Assembly (NCBI GenBank): GCA_019429125.1
Contig: JAHYJO010000012.1
Span: 1-48,506 of the forward strand
DNA length: 48,506 bases
Source: Nanobdellati archaeon
Lineage (GTDB): Archaea; EX4484-52; GLR71
Reading direction: 5' to 3'
Shown here: piece after piece, positions 30,723 through 40,327 of the stretch
How the letters are laid out: each line of letters opens with the position of its first letter
Numbering within the stretch: position 1 is the first letter of the stretch
Notes under the pieces: generated by a model
Told to the model about the DNA's origin: nothing
Database searches by the model: none
What the model saw: only the letters and a program-made list of their open reading frames with translations
Program-made: the position numbers and the translations under genes

Positions 30723-31328
30723 ATGGTTGAAAATGGTATGTTTGTTGTTTTTGAAGGGCTTGATGGGAGTGGGTCATCTACACAGGTTGCGCTTTTAAAG
30801 AAAGCTTTGGGTGATTTAGGGCATAAGGTGCACATCACAAAAGAGCCGACAAATAATATAATTGGAGGTCTTATTCGCGGTCAGTTGACTAAGGATTGGA
30901 AGACGGGACCTGAATGTCTTCAGCTTCTTTTTGCGGCGGATCGTGCGCATCATCTTGAAAGGGAAATTATGCCTGCAATAAATCAAGGGAATATTGTGGT
31001 TTCGGATAGGTATTTTTTCTCAACTATGGCTTTTGGTGGTATTGATATTGATATAGACTGGCTCAAGAAAATAAATGAGCGGTTTTTAGTTCCAGATTTA
31101 ACATTTTTTATTAAGGTGCCAGCAAGTGAGTGTGTGAGGAGAATATCTGCGTCACGGTTTGAGCTTGAATTGTTTGAAGAAGAGAAGAAACTTGAACAGG
31201 TTTGGGTAAATTATGAGACGCTTGCAGGTGAATTTGATAATGTGTATGTGGTTGATGGCACTCAATCTGTTGAGGGTGTGCATGAAGATATAATGGCGAT
31301 TGTTATTAGTAATCTGAAAAGGGATTGA
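30723..31328 (+). CDS. tmk: Thymidylate kinase with variant P-loop
   Basis: MFVVFEGLDGSGSSTQVALLKKAL, VVSDRYFFSTMAFGG. Track start 30675. Confidence 0.9.
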   Translation: MVENGMFVVFEGLDGSGSSTQVALLKKALGDLGHKVHITKEPTNNIIGGLIRGQLTKDWKTGPECLQLLFAADRAHHLEREIMPAINQGNIVVSDRYFFSTMAFGGIDIDIDWLKKINERFLVPDLTFFIKVPASECVRRISASRFELELFEEEKKLEQVWVNYETLAGEFDNVYVVDGTQSVEGVHEDIMAIVISNLKRD

Positions 31329-31396
31329 TTTTTTTATTTTTTTAAGAATTTTTGGATAAGGTTTATATTCAGGAGAAATTGTTTATAGTTCGGCAT

Positions 31397-31525
31397 TTAT
31401 TTTTTAACTTCTGTTTCAAGTTCTTCTATATCTTTTTTAGTTATTTTATTCAATATCCCTATACTTAACAGAATCAGTATTAAGGGGCTTATAGTGATTA
31501 GTAATAGATATATTGAGTCTTGCAT
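31397..31525 (-). CDS. Single-TM microprotein (42 aa)
   Basis: MQDSIYLLLITISPLILILLSIGILNKITKKDIEELETEVKK; upstream of tail-to-tail neighbours, below track cutoff. Confidence 0.45.
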   Translation of the reverse strand: MQDSIYLLLITISPLILILLSIGILNKITKKDIEELETEVKK

Positions 31526-31554
31526 AAAGTCTCATCTTTCAATGTTTAATTGTC

Positions 31555-32823
31555 TCAATCTTTTATTGCAATCGGGCTTCCACCTGCATGCCAACTCATA
31601 CGGGGGCGCATCCGTATAGGATATAACCTTTCGGAGTTGTCATCAAGAATTATGGCTGCACCTTTGATTCGTGGTAGGTTGTCGAAATAGTCTGAGATGC
31701 CATATTTCAAATAGGATTGCATGATCTGGCTTAAGGAATCTATATCTTTTGAACTTGTCAGTCTGTGCGATATCACAAGGTCACACTGGCTTATTGCTTC
31801 CTGATGCAATTTGTTTGGCATCTGTGTGGCAAGAAGAAGTGAGACACCTGGTTCTCTTCCAATTTTTACCCATTGCAAAAGAGGTAGTGATGCTGCAGTC
31901 ATGCCTTCTCGGGGCAGGAACTGATGTGCCTCGTCAATCATCATCCATGTAATCGGCATGTGTCCACCTTTGCTTGTTCCTTCCATATCTTCGGATTCTT
32001 CCATACGTCTTGCTTTTATCCTTGCATCAAGGATGTGTCTTCCAATAAGTCCCACAACAAGACTTTTGACGCTCCATCCGCCTGATGCCTGGCTGAAATG
32101 GCTTACGTCAAGTATGGTTGTCTCTCCTGCTTTTATTATGTCATGTATTGATGACCCTTCCTTATCAAATATTCCCCATTCCTCAGCCACTTTATATCTG
32201 TTTATCAGGCCTTCTTTTGCGTTAGGGCTAGCGTCATCATTTTTTATCTCTTTTATTATGTCTTCAATTGAATAGTCGGTCTTGTCTTTCATCTGTCTCA
32301 TGGTCTTTTGGAGGAGTATTCCTATTTCGCTGTCAAGTTCAAGGTTGAAACTCAACGCCCAATCATCAGTGTTTAAGCTTGAGGGTTTCATTGAGAATGT
32401 GGAATCAAAAGGTATAGAATCATCATTGTATATTTTTGTGAGACCTTTAGGCACCATCACGTTGACATCAAAACCTTTTGGTTTCAGGTTCCATTCCGCG
32501 AGGAGCTCTGTATCTTTTTCGTTAGGCATCTTCATACTCCAATAGATACCCATTGTGTCTATTACAATTACTCCTATGTTTTTTTTGATGTCTTGTGGCA
32601 AAAGCATCATCTCTTCTACAATGCTACCCATTGAATATGATTTTCCTTGGCCTCTTTTACCGAAAAGTCCAATTATGTGCGGTCGGGCGAGGTCTATATT
32701 GACTGGTGTTGTGACGTGTGCTTCATTTTTTAAGCCTACAATGTGTTTGGCTATATAGCCTGTGCCGCGCATGCCATATTTTTTTTCATCTGAAAGGTCA
32801 CGCCCTATAAGTATCTCATGCAT
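31555..32823 (-). CDS. herA: HerA/VirB4-like ATPase
   Basis: IGLFGKRGQGKSYSMGSI, MMIDEAHQFLP, LLLATQMPNKLHQEAISQCDLVISHRL. Confidence 0.88.
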   Translation of the reverse strand: MHEILIGRDLSDEKKYGMRGTGYIAKHIVGLKNEAHVTTPVNIDLARPHIIGLFGKRGQGKSYSMGSIVEEMMLLPQDIKKNIGVIVIDTMGIYWSMKMPNEKDTELLAEWNLKPKGFDVNVMVPKGLTKIYNDDSIPFDSTFSMKPSSLNTDDWALSFNLELDSEIGILLQKTMRQMKDKTDYSIEDIIKEIKNDDASPNAKEGLINRYKVAEEWGIFDKEGSSIHDIIKAGETTILDVSHFSQASGGWSVKSLVVGLIGRHILDARIKARRMEESEDMEGTSKGGHMPITWMMIDEAHQFLPREGMTAASLPLLQWVKIGREPGVSLLLATQMPNKLHQEAISQCDLVISHRLTSSKDIDSLSQIMQSYLKYGISDYFDNLPRIKGAAIILDDNSERLYPIRMRPRMSWHAGGSPIAIKD

Positions 32824-32952
32824 ATAGATTATTTGGTCTTATTTAATATATATGTTTGATTTAGTCATGTTTTATTTTTTTTGTTGTTATGTCAATTATT
32901 ATAAAGTTTAGATTAGTTATATTATAGAAATGTTTTTGAGGTGTTGTAGTAA

Positions 32953-33123
32953 ATGTGTTTAGATGTGGTCTATAATCCTGCCGTATTGATAGAAACGTAT
33001 AGGTCTTGTTATAATTTAAAAGTTAATGTTGATAAAATTTATAGACCTGTTTCAGATTTGTTGAATTGTTGTGATAAAGGGTTTTGTGGAACTGATAAAT
33101 GTGGTGGTACCTGTAAGGATTGA
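32953..33123 (+). CDS. Cysteine-rich microprotein (56 aa)
   Basis: MCLDVVYNPAVLIETYRSCYNLKVNVDKIYRPVSDLLNCCDKGFCGTDKCGGTCKD; GAGGTG upstream. Confidence 0.45.
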   Translation: MCLDVVYNPAVLIETYRSCYNLKVNVDKIYRPVSDLLNCCDKGFCGTDKCGGTCKD

Positions 33124-33168
33124 GTATTGATAAATATTTTAAAGTTATTTAGTTATATTAATTGTATG

Positions 33169-33351
33169 ATCTCAAAGATTCAGAAGCTTATTGAAAATGA
33201 AGAGGCTATGGGAAATATTATAAAATTGTTAGGTACTCATGACCTTGAATCAGATATTGAATTTGATAATCATGAGATTGTGATTGAAGGCGTTTCTTTG
33301 ACTTTAAATGGTAAGATAAATGTCAAGATACGGCATAACAAGGGTGATTGA
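33169..33351 (+). CDS. Small hypothetical protein
   Basis: MISKIQKLIENEEAMGNIIKLLG...; track start 33127; overlaps next ORF by 4 nt. Confidence 0.6.
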   Translation: MSKIQKLIENEEAMGNIIKLLGTHDLESDIEFDNHEIVIEGVSLTLNGKINVKIRHNKGD

Positions 33352-33569
33352 AGATGATAAGGGCGCTATTAAAGGTTGATGGCACGGACGTCGCTGAAAT
33401 TATCAAGGATGGTTCTGAGACAAAAGTTAAAGTTAAGAGTATTTCAAAGATTTTAGCAACACCAATACTTACTAAAGTTGCTTTGGACTTGAAGCCTATA
33501 TTTGATTCAGAAGGAAATAAAATTAGCTTAGGAAAGACATTTTTCGCTGGGATTTTTGGGAAGAAATAA
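33348..33569 (+). CDS. Small hypothetical protein
   Basis: Translationally coupled (ATGA-type overlap) 73-aa ORF. Confidence 0.6.
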   Translation: MKMIRALLKVDGTDVAEIIKDGSETKVKVKSISKILATPILTKVALDLKPIFDSEGNKISLGKTFFAGIFGKK

Positions 33570-33630
33570 GTTTTTGTGTTCCAATTATGTCAATAATCAA
33601 ATGGTATTTTTTATCTGTTTAAAGTGTTGT

Positions 33631-34269
33631 CTAAAACATTCCCATCATAACATAACTTATTACTATAAGTCCCAACCATACACCTTTGTTCCAAGTGATT
33701 ATCTTTGAACCGTCAAGAGGTGGTATAGGTATCATATTAAACATTGCAAGGAAACAGCTGACATAGCCTATGCTTGATGCAAGGTCAAAACCGCTGACAG
33801 TCAATATTCCTGATAGAAATAACATGATTGTTGCAATTATAAGGTTTGCGACAGGACCTGCCATTGAGATGTATGCGTTTTCTTTTGGCGTGATTGTTGA
33901 GTGCACTTGTCCGAACATGTCTTTTCGCATGCTGTATATCATGACTGCTCCAGGGGCTGCTATAACAAAGTTACCATTTGTGACTATGGCAAGAATAAGT
34001 GCAAATTTAAGGCCGTTCCACCAAATCTGGTATCGTGCCTGGCATCCGTATTTGATTGCTGTGAATTTGTGGGCAAGTTCATGAGGTATGAATGCAAAGA
34101 ATATTATTGCAAGGTAAAATAAGTATATATTTAATGCGTCCGTGTTTAGATTAGAAACAAGATGATATCCGTATTGCCCATAGAAGAAGATGAATGCTAA
34201 GGCTAAAGTTGAGATGATTATATCTTTTATCTCTTTTGTATTAAAGCCTAATTGTTCGATTTTTATCAT
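33631..34269 (-). CDS. Site-2-protease-like membrane metalloprotease (M50)
   Basis: FIPHELAHKFTAIKYG (HExxH), FNMIPIPPLDGSKI (NxxPxPPLDG). Confidence 0.9.
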   Translation of the reverse strand: MIKIEQLGFNTKEIKDIIISTLALAFIFFYGQYGYHLVSNLNTDALNIYLFYLAIIFFAFIPHELAHKFTAIKYGCQARYQIWWNGLKFALILAIVTNGNFVIAAPGAVMIYSMRKDMFGQVHSTITPKENAYISMAGPVANLIIATIMLFLSGILTVSGFDLASSIGYVSCFLAMFNMIPIPPLDGSKIITWNKGVWLGLIVISYVMMGMF

Positions 34270-34383
34270 TATATTAACCTGTATTATTCTATTAATAATT
34301 ATTATTTGTTATGTTATAAATTATATTAATGTTTTTATATAGAAATAAGAAAAAAAGAAAGAAAAAAGAATAGATGTTATAAT

Positions 34384-34851
34384 CTATTCGTATGCACCGT
34401 TTATCTTACCACGAGCTGTGTGAGGCACACCATCTTTAGTAGTATAAGCAATTCCAAGATCATATGAATAACATGCACCTGGTGTTCCAGTAGGACCTGC
34501 TGTTCCACTTATGACTACACCTGCAGTACTTAAGTTCCAATCATTTGTACCTTGATTAATTGCTCCCGCATCTACACTAACACTTGTCAATTCTATGTTT
34601 TCACCAGCAGCATTTCGCAAGTTAAGTGTCAAAACACCAGTATCAGTTAATGCCCAATCTTTTACACTAACTTGTGTTCCTGCAAAACCCGTTACTGAGT
34701 TACCACAGCTACCGCCTCCGAAAAGACCCATATTCCAAAGAACTCCTGCAACAACAACTATTGCTAAAATAGCCCAACCATATGTCATTAGGTATTCTGT
34801 AGCGGATTGTCCCATTCTTTTTTTAAATATTTTCATTTGTACAACCTCCAT
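34384..34851 (-). CDS. Class III signal peptide pilin-like protein
   Basis: KKRMGQSATEYLMTYGWAILAIVVVAGVLWNMGLF. Confidence 0.88.
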   Translation of the reverse strand: MEVVQMKIFKKRMGQSATEYLMTYGWAILAIVVVAGVLWNMGLFGGGSCGNSVTGFAGTQVSVKDWALTDTGVLTLNLRNAAGENIELTSVSVDAGAINQGTNDWNLSTAGVVISGTAGPTGTPGACYSYDLGIAYTTKDGVPHTARGKINGAYE

Positions 34852-34936
34852 AAATTTAATGGTAATATGAATTGATTTAATTAGTTTATATAACTTTCGG
34901 TTTTGGAATTGAGGTGTCCATAGTCTGAATTTTTGT

Positions 34937-35656
34937 CTATAATAGTATGTATATTATGAAAATCAATATTGGTTGGTGTATAATGTATATAATGAGTGAT
35001 TTTTGCCCTAGTGTAGTCAGAGGTTTTACATATTTTTGTATTTTTGGAATTTTTATCTTTCTTTTTCCGTCTGGATAAAATGTGTGTCCAAAATAGATTC
35101 CTATAAGGATTATACCGAACCAGGGTAACAGTGGAAAGTAGTCAAGTGTATAAAATGATTCTGGTCTCAGTCCTAAAAATAGGAAGTATGGTATGTTTAT
35201 TGTAAATGTCTTTAAATATAATCCCGTGGCGATTATTGCTGAACCAAGTATGAGGTTCGCATTTTTTAGCTTTAAGAATGGGTATATAATAATTATTGAG
35301 AGTCCTATGAAATGAAGTATACCGAAATAAATAGTGCCTTTGTCTAGAAAAAGATATGTCATTGCTGTAATCATGAGACCTAATGAAAATATTTTTGCGC
35401 CTCTTAGTATGTATTTTTGTAGAATTTTGGTCTTATTGTATTTATTTCGTATCTTTGAAAAGCTTATCGTCAATGAAATGCCTACAAGCAATATAAATAT
35501 TGTGGCTGATGTTCGTCCTATGAACCAGAATGGTCCGGACCATAGATTAAAATTTATATATGTAAAATAGTTGAGGTCATATAGTGTGTGATAAAATATC
35601 ATAAAGATTATAGCTATGCCTCTTAGTGCGTCAATCTCATAGAAACGTTCTTGCAT
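34937..35656 (-). CDS. DUF1624/heparan-alpha-glucosaminide acetyltransferase-like membrane protein
   Basis: RFYEIDALRGIAIIFMIFYHTLYDLNYF; multiple TM helices. Confidence 0.8.
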   Translation of the reverse strand: MQERFYEIDALRGIAIIFMIFYHTLYDLNYFTYINFNLWSGPFWFIGRTSATIFILLVGISLTISFSKIRNKYNKTKILQKYILRGAKIFSLGLMITAMTYLFLDKGTIYFGILHFIGLSIIIIYPFLKLKNANLILGSAIIATGLYLKTFTINIPYFLFLGLRPESFYTLDYFPLLPWFGIILIGIYFGHTFYPDGKRKIKIPKIQKYVKPLTTLGQKSLIIYIIHQPILIFIIYILL

Positions 35657-35682
35657 ATCTAATAAGTAGTTGTTCTTGTTTA

Positions 35683-36180
35683 TTAATTGTTTTTATATGT
35701 ATTGTCTGTATCGAGACTTGAGATTAAATGTGATATGACTTGATTGAGTGTTGGTTTTTTGTTGGGTTGTATGTAATCATAGTTTTTAGGTTTTTGTGGA
35801 TTATAATTTGGAGTAAAGTTGTTTGAAATATATGTTTTGAAATCTTCGATTCTTTCATATAATGCTTTTGTATTTATTTTTAATATCGTTATAGTTTCAT
35901 CTATTTCAGGGTTCATGTGTATTAAACTAAATAGTTTTTTAGTGTTTAAGTTTGAAGGAATATAACCTTGATTGTTATCTATAATTTGTACTTGATTAAA
36001 GAAGTATTCTTTTTTGTTTTTTGTAATCTCATTTAAATATTCTGAGCACAATTCTAACCAATATAATCTATCTATTATCATTTTATACTGTTCGTATGTG
36101 TCAGTGAGATCTTTCACGTAATTGAATGATGCTTGAAGATAAGGTGTTAATGGTAAGTTTTTATTTATTTTAGATGCCAT
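35683..36180 (-). CDS. Hypothetical protein in pilus cluster
   Basis: Intact 165-aa ORF between pilus genes. Confidence 0.55.
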   Translation of the reverse strand: MASKINKNLPLTPYLQASFNYVKDLTDTYEQYKMIIDRLYWLELCSEYLNEITKNKKEYFFNQVQIIDNNQGYIPSNLNTKKLFSLIHMNPEIDETITILKINTKALYERIEDFKTYISNNFTPNYNPQKPKNYDYIQPNKKPTLNQVISHLISSLDTDNTYKNN

Positions 36181-36226
36181 ATTAGTTACTGAGTAATTAT
36201 ATCGTTATATAATGTTGTTCACTTTT

Positions 36227-37291
36227 TTAAGCAAGTCCACCCATTGCAGCAGCTACAAGTGCTCTTGAAATGAAGAACAAGCTTAAGGCTACCACGGTGA
36301 AACCTGGGCTATATTTTACTGAGTGTTTTATGTTGCCGAATTTTATCAGTGATATCAGCATGCCACCGAATATTGTCGTTATTGCAAGGGCTGCTGCTGC
36401 AAAGAATGTAAAAAATACTGAGTCCACCTCTGAACTGCTAGGTGTGATTTTCAGGATTCCTGCACCTATGTCTGCATCGCTATTGGTATCAACATCACCC
36501 CACATATTTGATGTGCTTTCAATAAGATAATTTGATATTGCAAACATGACGGGCGCTGCGATGACTCCTGCCAATATTATGAAAATTATGTACATCTGTA
36601 CACTTGTGTTTATCTCTTTCTGGAGAGTCTTGCTTGTCTCTATGTCTTTTGCGCTTTCTTCAAGAAGTGTTGCAGTATTTCCACCAGACCTTATGCCTTC
36701 CATAAGTAAAGTAACGGTTCGTTTAAGGTGACCTGAATTTATTCTTTCAGTCATACTATTGAATGCTTCGGTTATTTCTATACCTCCATATATCTTGAAT
36801 GCGGTCTTTTTGATTTCATTTGATAATGTACCAAATTCATCTCTTGCTGCAAATAGGAGTGCCTTGTCTATAGTAAGTCCTGATTTTATGTTTGATGCTG
36901 CAAGGATTAAAAGGTCTGGCAATACTTTTTCTATATTTTTTGTTCTTTTTTCTGCTGTAACTGTGAATATTATATATGGCATGATTATTCCTGCTATAAG
37001 AATTATACCAATAATGATTGAGGCAACAATTATGTTCATGTTTATTGATAGATATGCAATTGCAAATATTGTGAATAAAATTATGTATGTTGTCTTGATG
37101 GTGCTTGTGATATATCTATAAATAGGCAGTTCGATTCCTGCATATATGGCTTCCATTTCAAGTTTTTGCCTATATTTGTTGGGTAAGTTGCCGTATATTA
37201 TTTTTGCATAATCTTTTTTTGGTCTGGCTATCGCTTTATTTTTATCTTGTGTCTTTTTTTTGTTTTCTTTTAGTCTTTCTTTTTTCATCAA
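36227..37291 (-). CDS. Type II/IV secretion membrane protein (TadC/FlaJ-like)
   Basis: LPDLLILAASNIKSGLTIDKALLFAARDEFG...HLKRTVTLLMEGIRSGGNTATLLEE. Confidence 0.85.
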   Translation of the reverse strand: MMKKERLKENKKKTQDKNKAIARPKKDYAKIIYGNLPNKYRQKLEMEAIYAGIELPIYRYITSTIKTTYIILFTIFAIAYLSINMNIIVASIIIGIILIAGIIMPYIIFTVTAEKRTKNIEKVLPDLLILAASNIKSGLTIDKALLFAARDEFGTLSNEIKKTAFKIYGGIEITEAFNSMTERINSGHLKRTVTLLMEGIRSGGNTATLLEESAKDIETSKTLQKEINTSVQMYIIFIILAGVIAAPVMFAISNYLIESTSNMWGDVDTNSDADIGAGILKITPSSSEVDSVFFTFFAAAALAITTIFGGMLISLIKFGNIKHSVKYSPGFTVVALSLFFISRALVAAAMGGLA

Positions 37292-38163
37292 AGTTTCACC
37301 AAGGGTCTTTTGGTCTTTACGATATTTAAAAATAATAATTGAAATAATAATAAACCTACCAGTATTCCATAAAATAGTGTTTTTCCTATAATCATGCCTG
37401 TGAAACTTGAAAGTAACATCAAGAATGTGATTCCTAAAGATGGTACGATGACACCTATCATCATGTACATAAGTGTGTACGGATTTAATTCCTGGCCGTA
37501 TCTTTTGATTGAGAGTATCTGATCTTTGATTATGTTGTCTACTGTTGATTGAAGTGTTTTTTCAAGTGCTGTTCCGGTCTTTAGTGAGTTGAGTATCTGC
37601 CAGAATGATTTTCGGTATGTGAATGATGGGTTCTGTATTATGTTTTCTTCAAGCGCTTCAATTTCGGATTTACCACCGTTAATCTGTTGAAGCATTTTTT
37701 TTATATTTTCTGAGACTTTTCCGTAGCCGTCTGATATTGTAACAAGTGATTGGTAAATGGGTATACCGGATTTGACTTCTATGAGTAGGTGTCTTAGTGC
37801 GTATGGTAGTTCAGCATCAATCATTCTTGCATCTTTTAGTGCTTTTGTTTTTGGGGCGTAAAGTCCTGAATAAAAGCTAAATATGAACATAATAGGTATT
37901 ATTATTGCACCTAGTGCTAAAAGACTAATGTTTTTTGTGAATATTGAAAGTATTACAAACATTGCACCCATCATGGCTGATGTGTTTGCTGATTTGTAGA
38001 GGCATATTGCAATGTGTGTTTTTGGGTCTATTTTATTTCCTGATTGAGCAAGATCTGTATTTATGTCTGGAAAAAGGGTTGATAGATGTTCTGCAAAACT
38101 TAGGAATTTTTTTGGCGGTTCTATTTTGATTTTTTTATTTTTCATAAGAGATATCGCCTTCAT
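37288..38163 (-). CDS. Type II/IV secretion membrane protein (TadB/FlaJ-like)
   Basis: AELPYALRHLLIEVKSGIPIYQSLVTISDGYG...SLKTGTALEKTLQ. Confidence 0.85.
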   Translation of the reverse strand: MKAISLMKNKKIKIEPPKKFLSFAEHLSTLFPDINTDLAQSGNKIDPKTHIAICLYKSANTSAMMGAMFVILSIFTKNISLLALGAIIIPIMFIFSFYSGLYAPKTKALKDARMIDAELPYALRHLLIEVKSGIPIYQSLVTISDGYGKVSENIKKMLQQINGGKSEIEALEENIIQNPSFTYRKSFWQILNSLKTGTALEKTLQSTVDNIIKDQILSIKRYGQELNPYTLMYMMIGVIVPSLGITFLMLLSSFTGMIIGKTLFYGILVGLLLFQLLFLNIVKTKRPLVKL

Positions 38164-38166
38164 ATT

Positions 38167-40266
38167 TTAGTCTATTATTTTTGTTTCTGCCATTAGTTCT
38201 GGTCCTAACAGTTCGGATGGGTCTGCATTTTGTTTTGCTAGATCTACAATCTTTGTTTCATTTCTATAATATTCTGCAAAGACTTTTCCTACTGCATTTA
38301 CACTTTTTATGTTATAATCTAACATCCATTGCAGTATTGTCTGTTTATTTTTTAGATCTTCTTCAACTTCAATTTCGTTCATTCCAGTTAATAGATGAAT
38401 TTCGTTCAAGAGTCGTATAAATCGTCCAACTTTTTCAAAAGTATCATCTCTTGCATTCCATTTGTATATGACATTAACCTTATTTGATAAATCTTCAAGA
38501 GGTATTATTTCTGCAAGTTCAAGATTTCGCCTTATGCCTTTTCTTCTGTGTCTGTATTGGATAAGCATCAAATGAAGTGCACTGATTAGTGGTTCTGGTA
38601 AGTCTATTGGGGGGTTGGTAAGTCTTTTGTATGCTTGATCTGCTGTGTCTGAGTGGAATGTTGCATATGCTGAGTGTCCTGTTCTGATTGCTTCAAACAT
38701 TACTTCTGCTTCTTTTGCTCGTCGTATTTCTCCTACAATGATTCTGTCTGGACGCATACGGAGTGCATTTGCAAGAAGGTCAAGCATACTTACGCCACCT
38801 TGTCCTTCTGGATTTGGTTCTCTTGATGAGAATGGTATCCAGTGCAGGTATTTAGGTAATTGTATTTCTCGGGTATCCTCAATTGACAATATTCTTTGGT
38901 TGGGGGGTATGAATGGGATTAGTGCATTTAGTAGCGATGTCTTTCCTGAGGCAGTACCTCCAACGACAAGTATATTTAGTTCGAATTGCATTGAAAGCCA
39001 TATGATTGCTGCAACTTCAATAGATAAAGTTTTTATTTTTGGGTCAATCATGTTTATTATTGTCCATGGAGATCTTGAGAACCGTCTAATCGTTATTGTG
39101 TTACCTTTAGTTGATATTGGGAACAGTGTCGCATTGACTCTGTCTCCAGTTGATAAGTGCGCATCCATCAGTGGGTGGACATTTGTTATCTGTCGTCCGA
39201 CTTTTCTACCTATGGCTGCCATGTAATTGTATATAGTCTCTTCATTTTTGAAAGTGATTGTGGTCTTTACCCAACCGAATTTTTTGTGATAGACCCATAC
39301 AGGTTCTTCACAGTTATTTATGACAATCTCTTCAAGATAGTTATCATTTAAAAGAATTTCTATATCTCCAAGACCGAGCATTTCATGGATAAGTATACCA
39401 ACAAGTATCTTTTTTTCATTTTCACTCGATTCTGGTAGGAGTTGTCCTAATATATCCATAGCTTTAACCATGAATTTTTCTTTAACTTCTGTATATGTTT
39501 TAGGATCTATGAATTCTGAAGTTGTCAGTTGTACCATCGATATGACTTCTTCCCTTACATGATTTAATATTGCATGTGTGGCTTCGTGAAGTTTTGGTTG
39601 TTCAACAGAATAAATGGGTATGTATTCGTCTTCATTCTCTAAGATTGTAATTTGTGCAGTAAGGTTATCGGAAGTTATTTCATATTCTAAGAGTATTTTA
39701 TCATTTGTATTTGATGTTTTGTTTATATTTGTTTTTGGTTCTTTGTTTTTGATTTCTGTATGTTTTTTGTTATTTTCTTTATGTTCTGTTTTTATTTGCT
39801 CTTTAGGTTTATTTTCAATAGGTTTTTCTTTCATTTCATTTTTTTGTTTGTTTTCTGTTTGCCCTTCGTTATCTTTTTGTTCTTTGTCTGGTTGTTCAAT
39901 ATTATCTTTATTATCATCATCTGTTTTAGTTTTAAATGATAGTATTTTGTCTATTGGGTTCTTTTTGTCTTGTTTATTATTATTATTATTATTATTATTC
40001 GTTCTATTTTTTTGGGAAGTATCAATTATATCTTTTGAATGTTTAAATGAGTCAGTAATCTTATTTTTTATTTCTTGATGTTCTTTGTTCGTTTTTGTAT
40101 GTTTATCTGTATCTTTTTTCTGTGCGTTTGTTTTAATTTTATTTAGTTTGTCTTTGATGTCGTTTTTATTTATTTTTTTTGTTTTTTTGATAGGTTTGTT
40201 TTTACTATTTTTTTTGCTGAAGAATTCTGAGAATATATCTGAATAATTATTGCTATTAGATTTCAT
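38167..40266 (-). CDS. Pilus/archaellum assembly ATPase (TadA/FlaI-like) with long disordered N-terminus
   Basis: LVVGGTASGKTSLLNALIPFIPPNQRILSIEDTREIQL, RPDRIIVGEIRRAKEAEVMFEAIRTGHSAYATFHSD. Confidence 0.92.
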   Translation of the reverse strand: MKSNSNNYSDIFSEFFSKKNSKNKPIKKTKKINKNDIKDKLNKIKTNAQKKDTDKHTKTNKEHQEIKNKITDSFKHSKDIIDTSQKNRTNNNNNNNNKQDKKNPIDKILSFKTKTDDDNKDNIEQPDKEQKDNEGQTENKQKNEMKEKPIENKPKEQIKTEHKENNKKHTEIKNKEPKTNINKTSNTNDKILLEYEITSDNLTAQITILENEDEYIPIYSVEQPKLHEATHAILNHVREEVISMVQLTTSEFIDPKTYTEVKEKFMVKAMDILGQLLPESSENEKKILVGILIHEMLGLGDIEILLNDNYLEEIVINNCEEPVWVYHKKFGWVKTTITFKNEETIYNYMAAIGRKVGRQITNVHPLMDAHLSTGDRVNATLFPISTKGNTITIRRFSRSPWTIINMIDPKIKTLSIEVAAIIWLSMQFELNILVVGGTASGKTSLLNALIPFIPPNQRILSIEDTREIQLPKYLHWIPFSSREPNPEGQGGVSMLDLLANALRMRPDRIIVGEIRRAKEAEVMFEAIRTGHSAYATFHSDTADQAYKRLTNPPIDLPEPLISALHLMLIQYRHRRKGIRRNLELAEIIPLEDLSNKVNVIYKWNARDDTFEKVGRFIRLLNEIHLLTGMNEIEVEEDLKNKQTILQWMLDYNIKSVNAVGKVFAEYYRNETKIVDLAKQNADPSELLGPELMAETKIID
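39974..39999. repeat. Trinucleotide microsatellite (TTA)n coding for poly-Asn
   Basis: 26-bp TTA repeat within the pilus ATPase ORF, NNNNNNNN. Confidence 0.9.
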
Positions 40267-40327
40267 ATTAACTCAAGAATAATTGTGTGTCTACAGTATA
40301 TATTGTTATACTGTTTATGTCTGGACT

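Noticed and set aside
39614-40078. 154-aa ORF antisense to the ATPase N-terminus
   Set aside because: Poly-Leu/Ser/Phe mirror of the low-complexity Lys/Asn-rich region.
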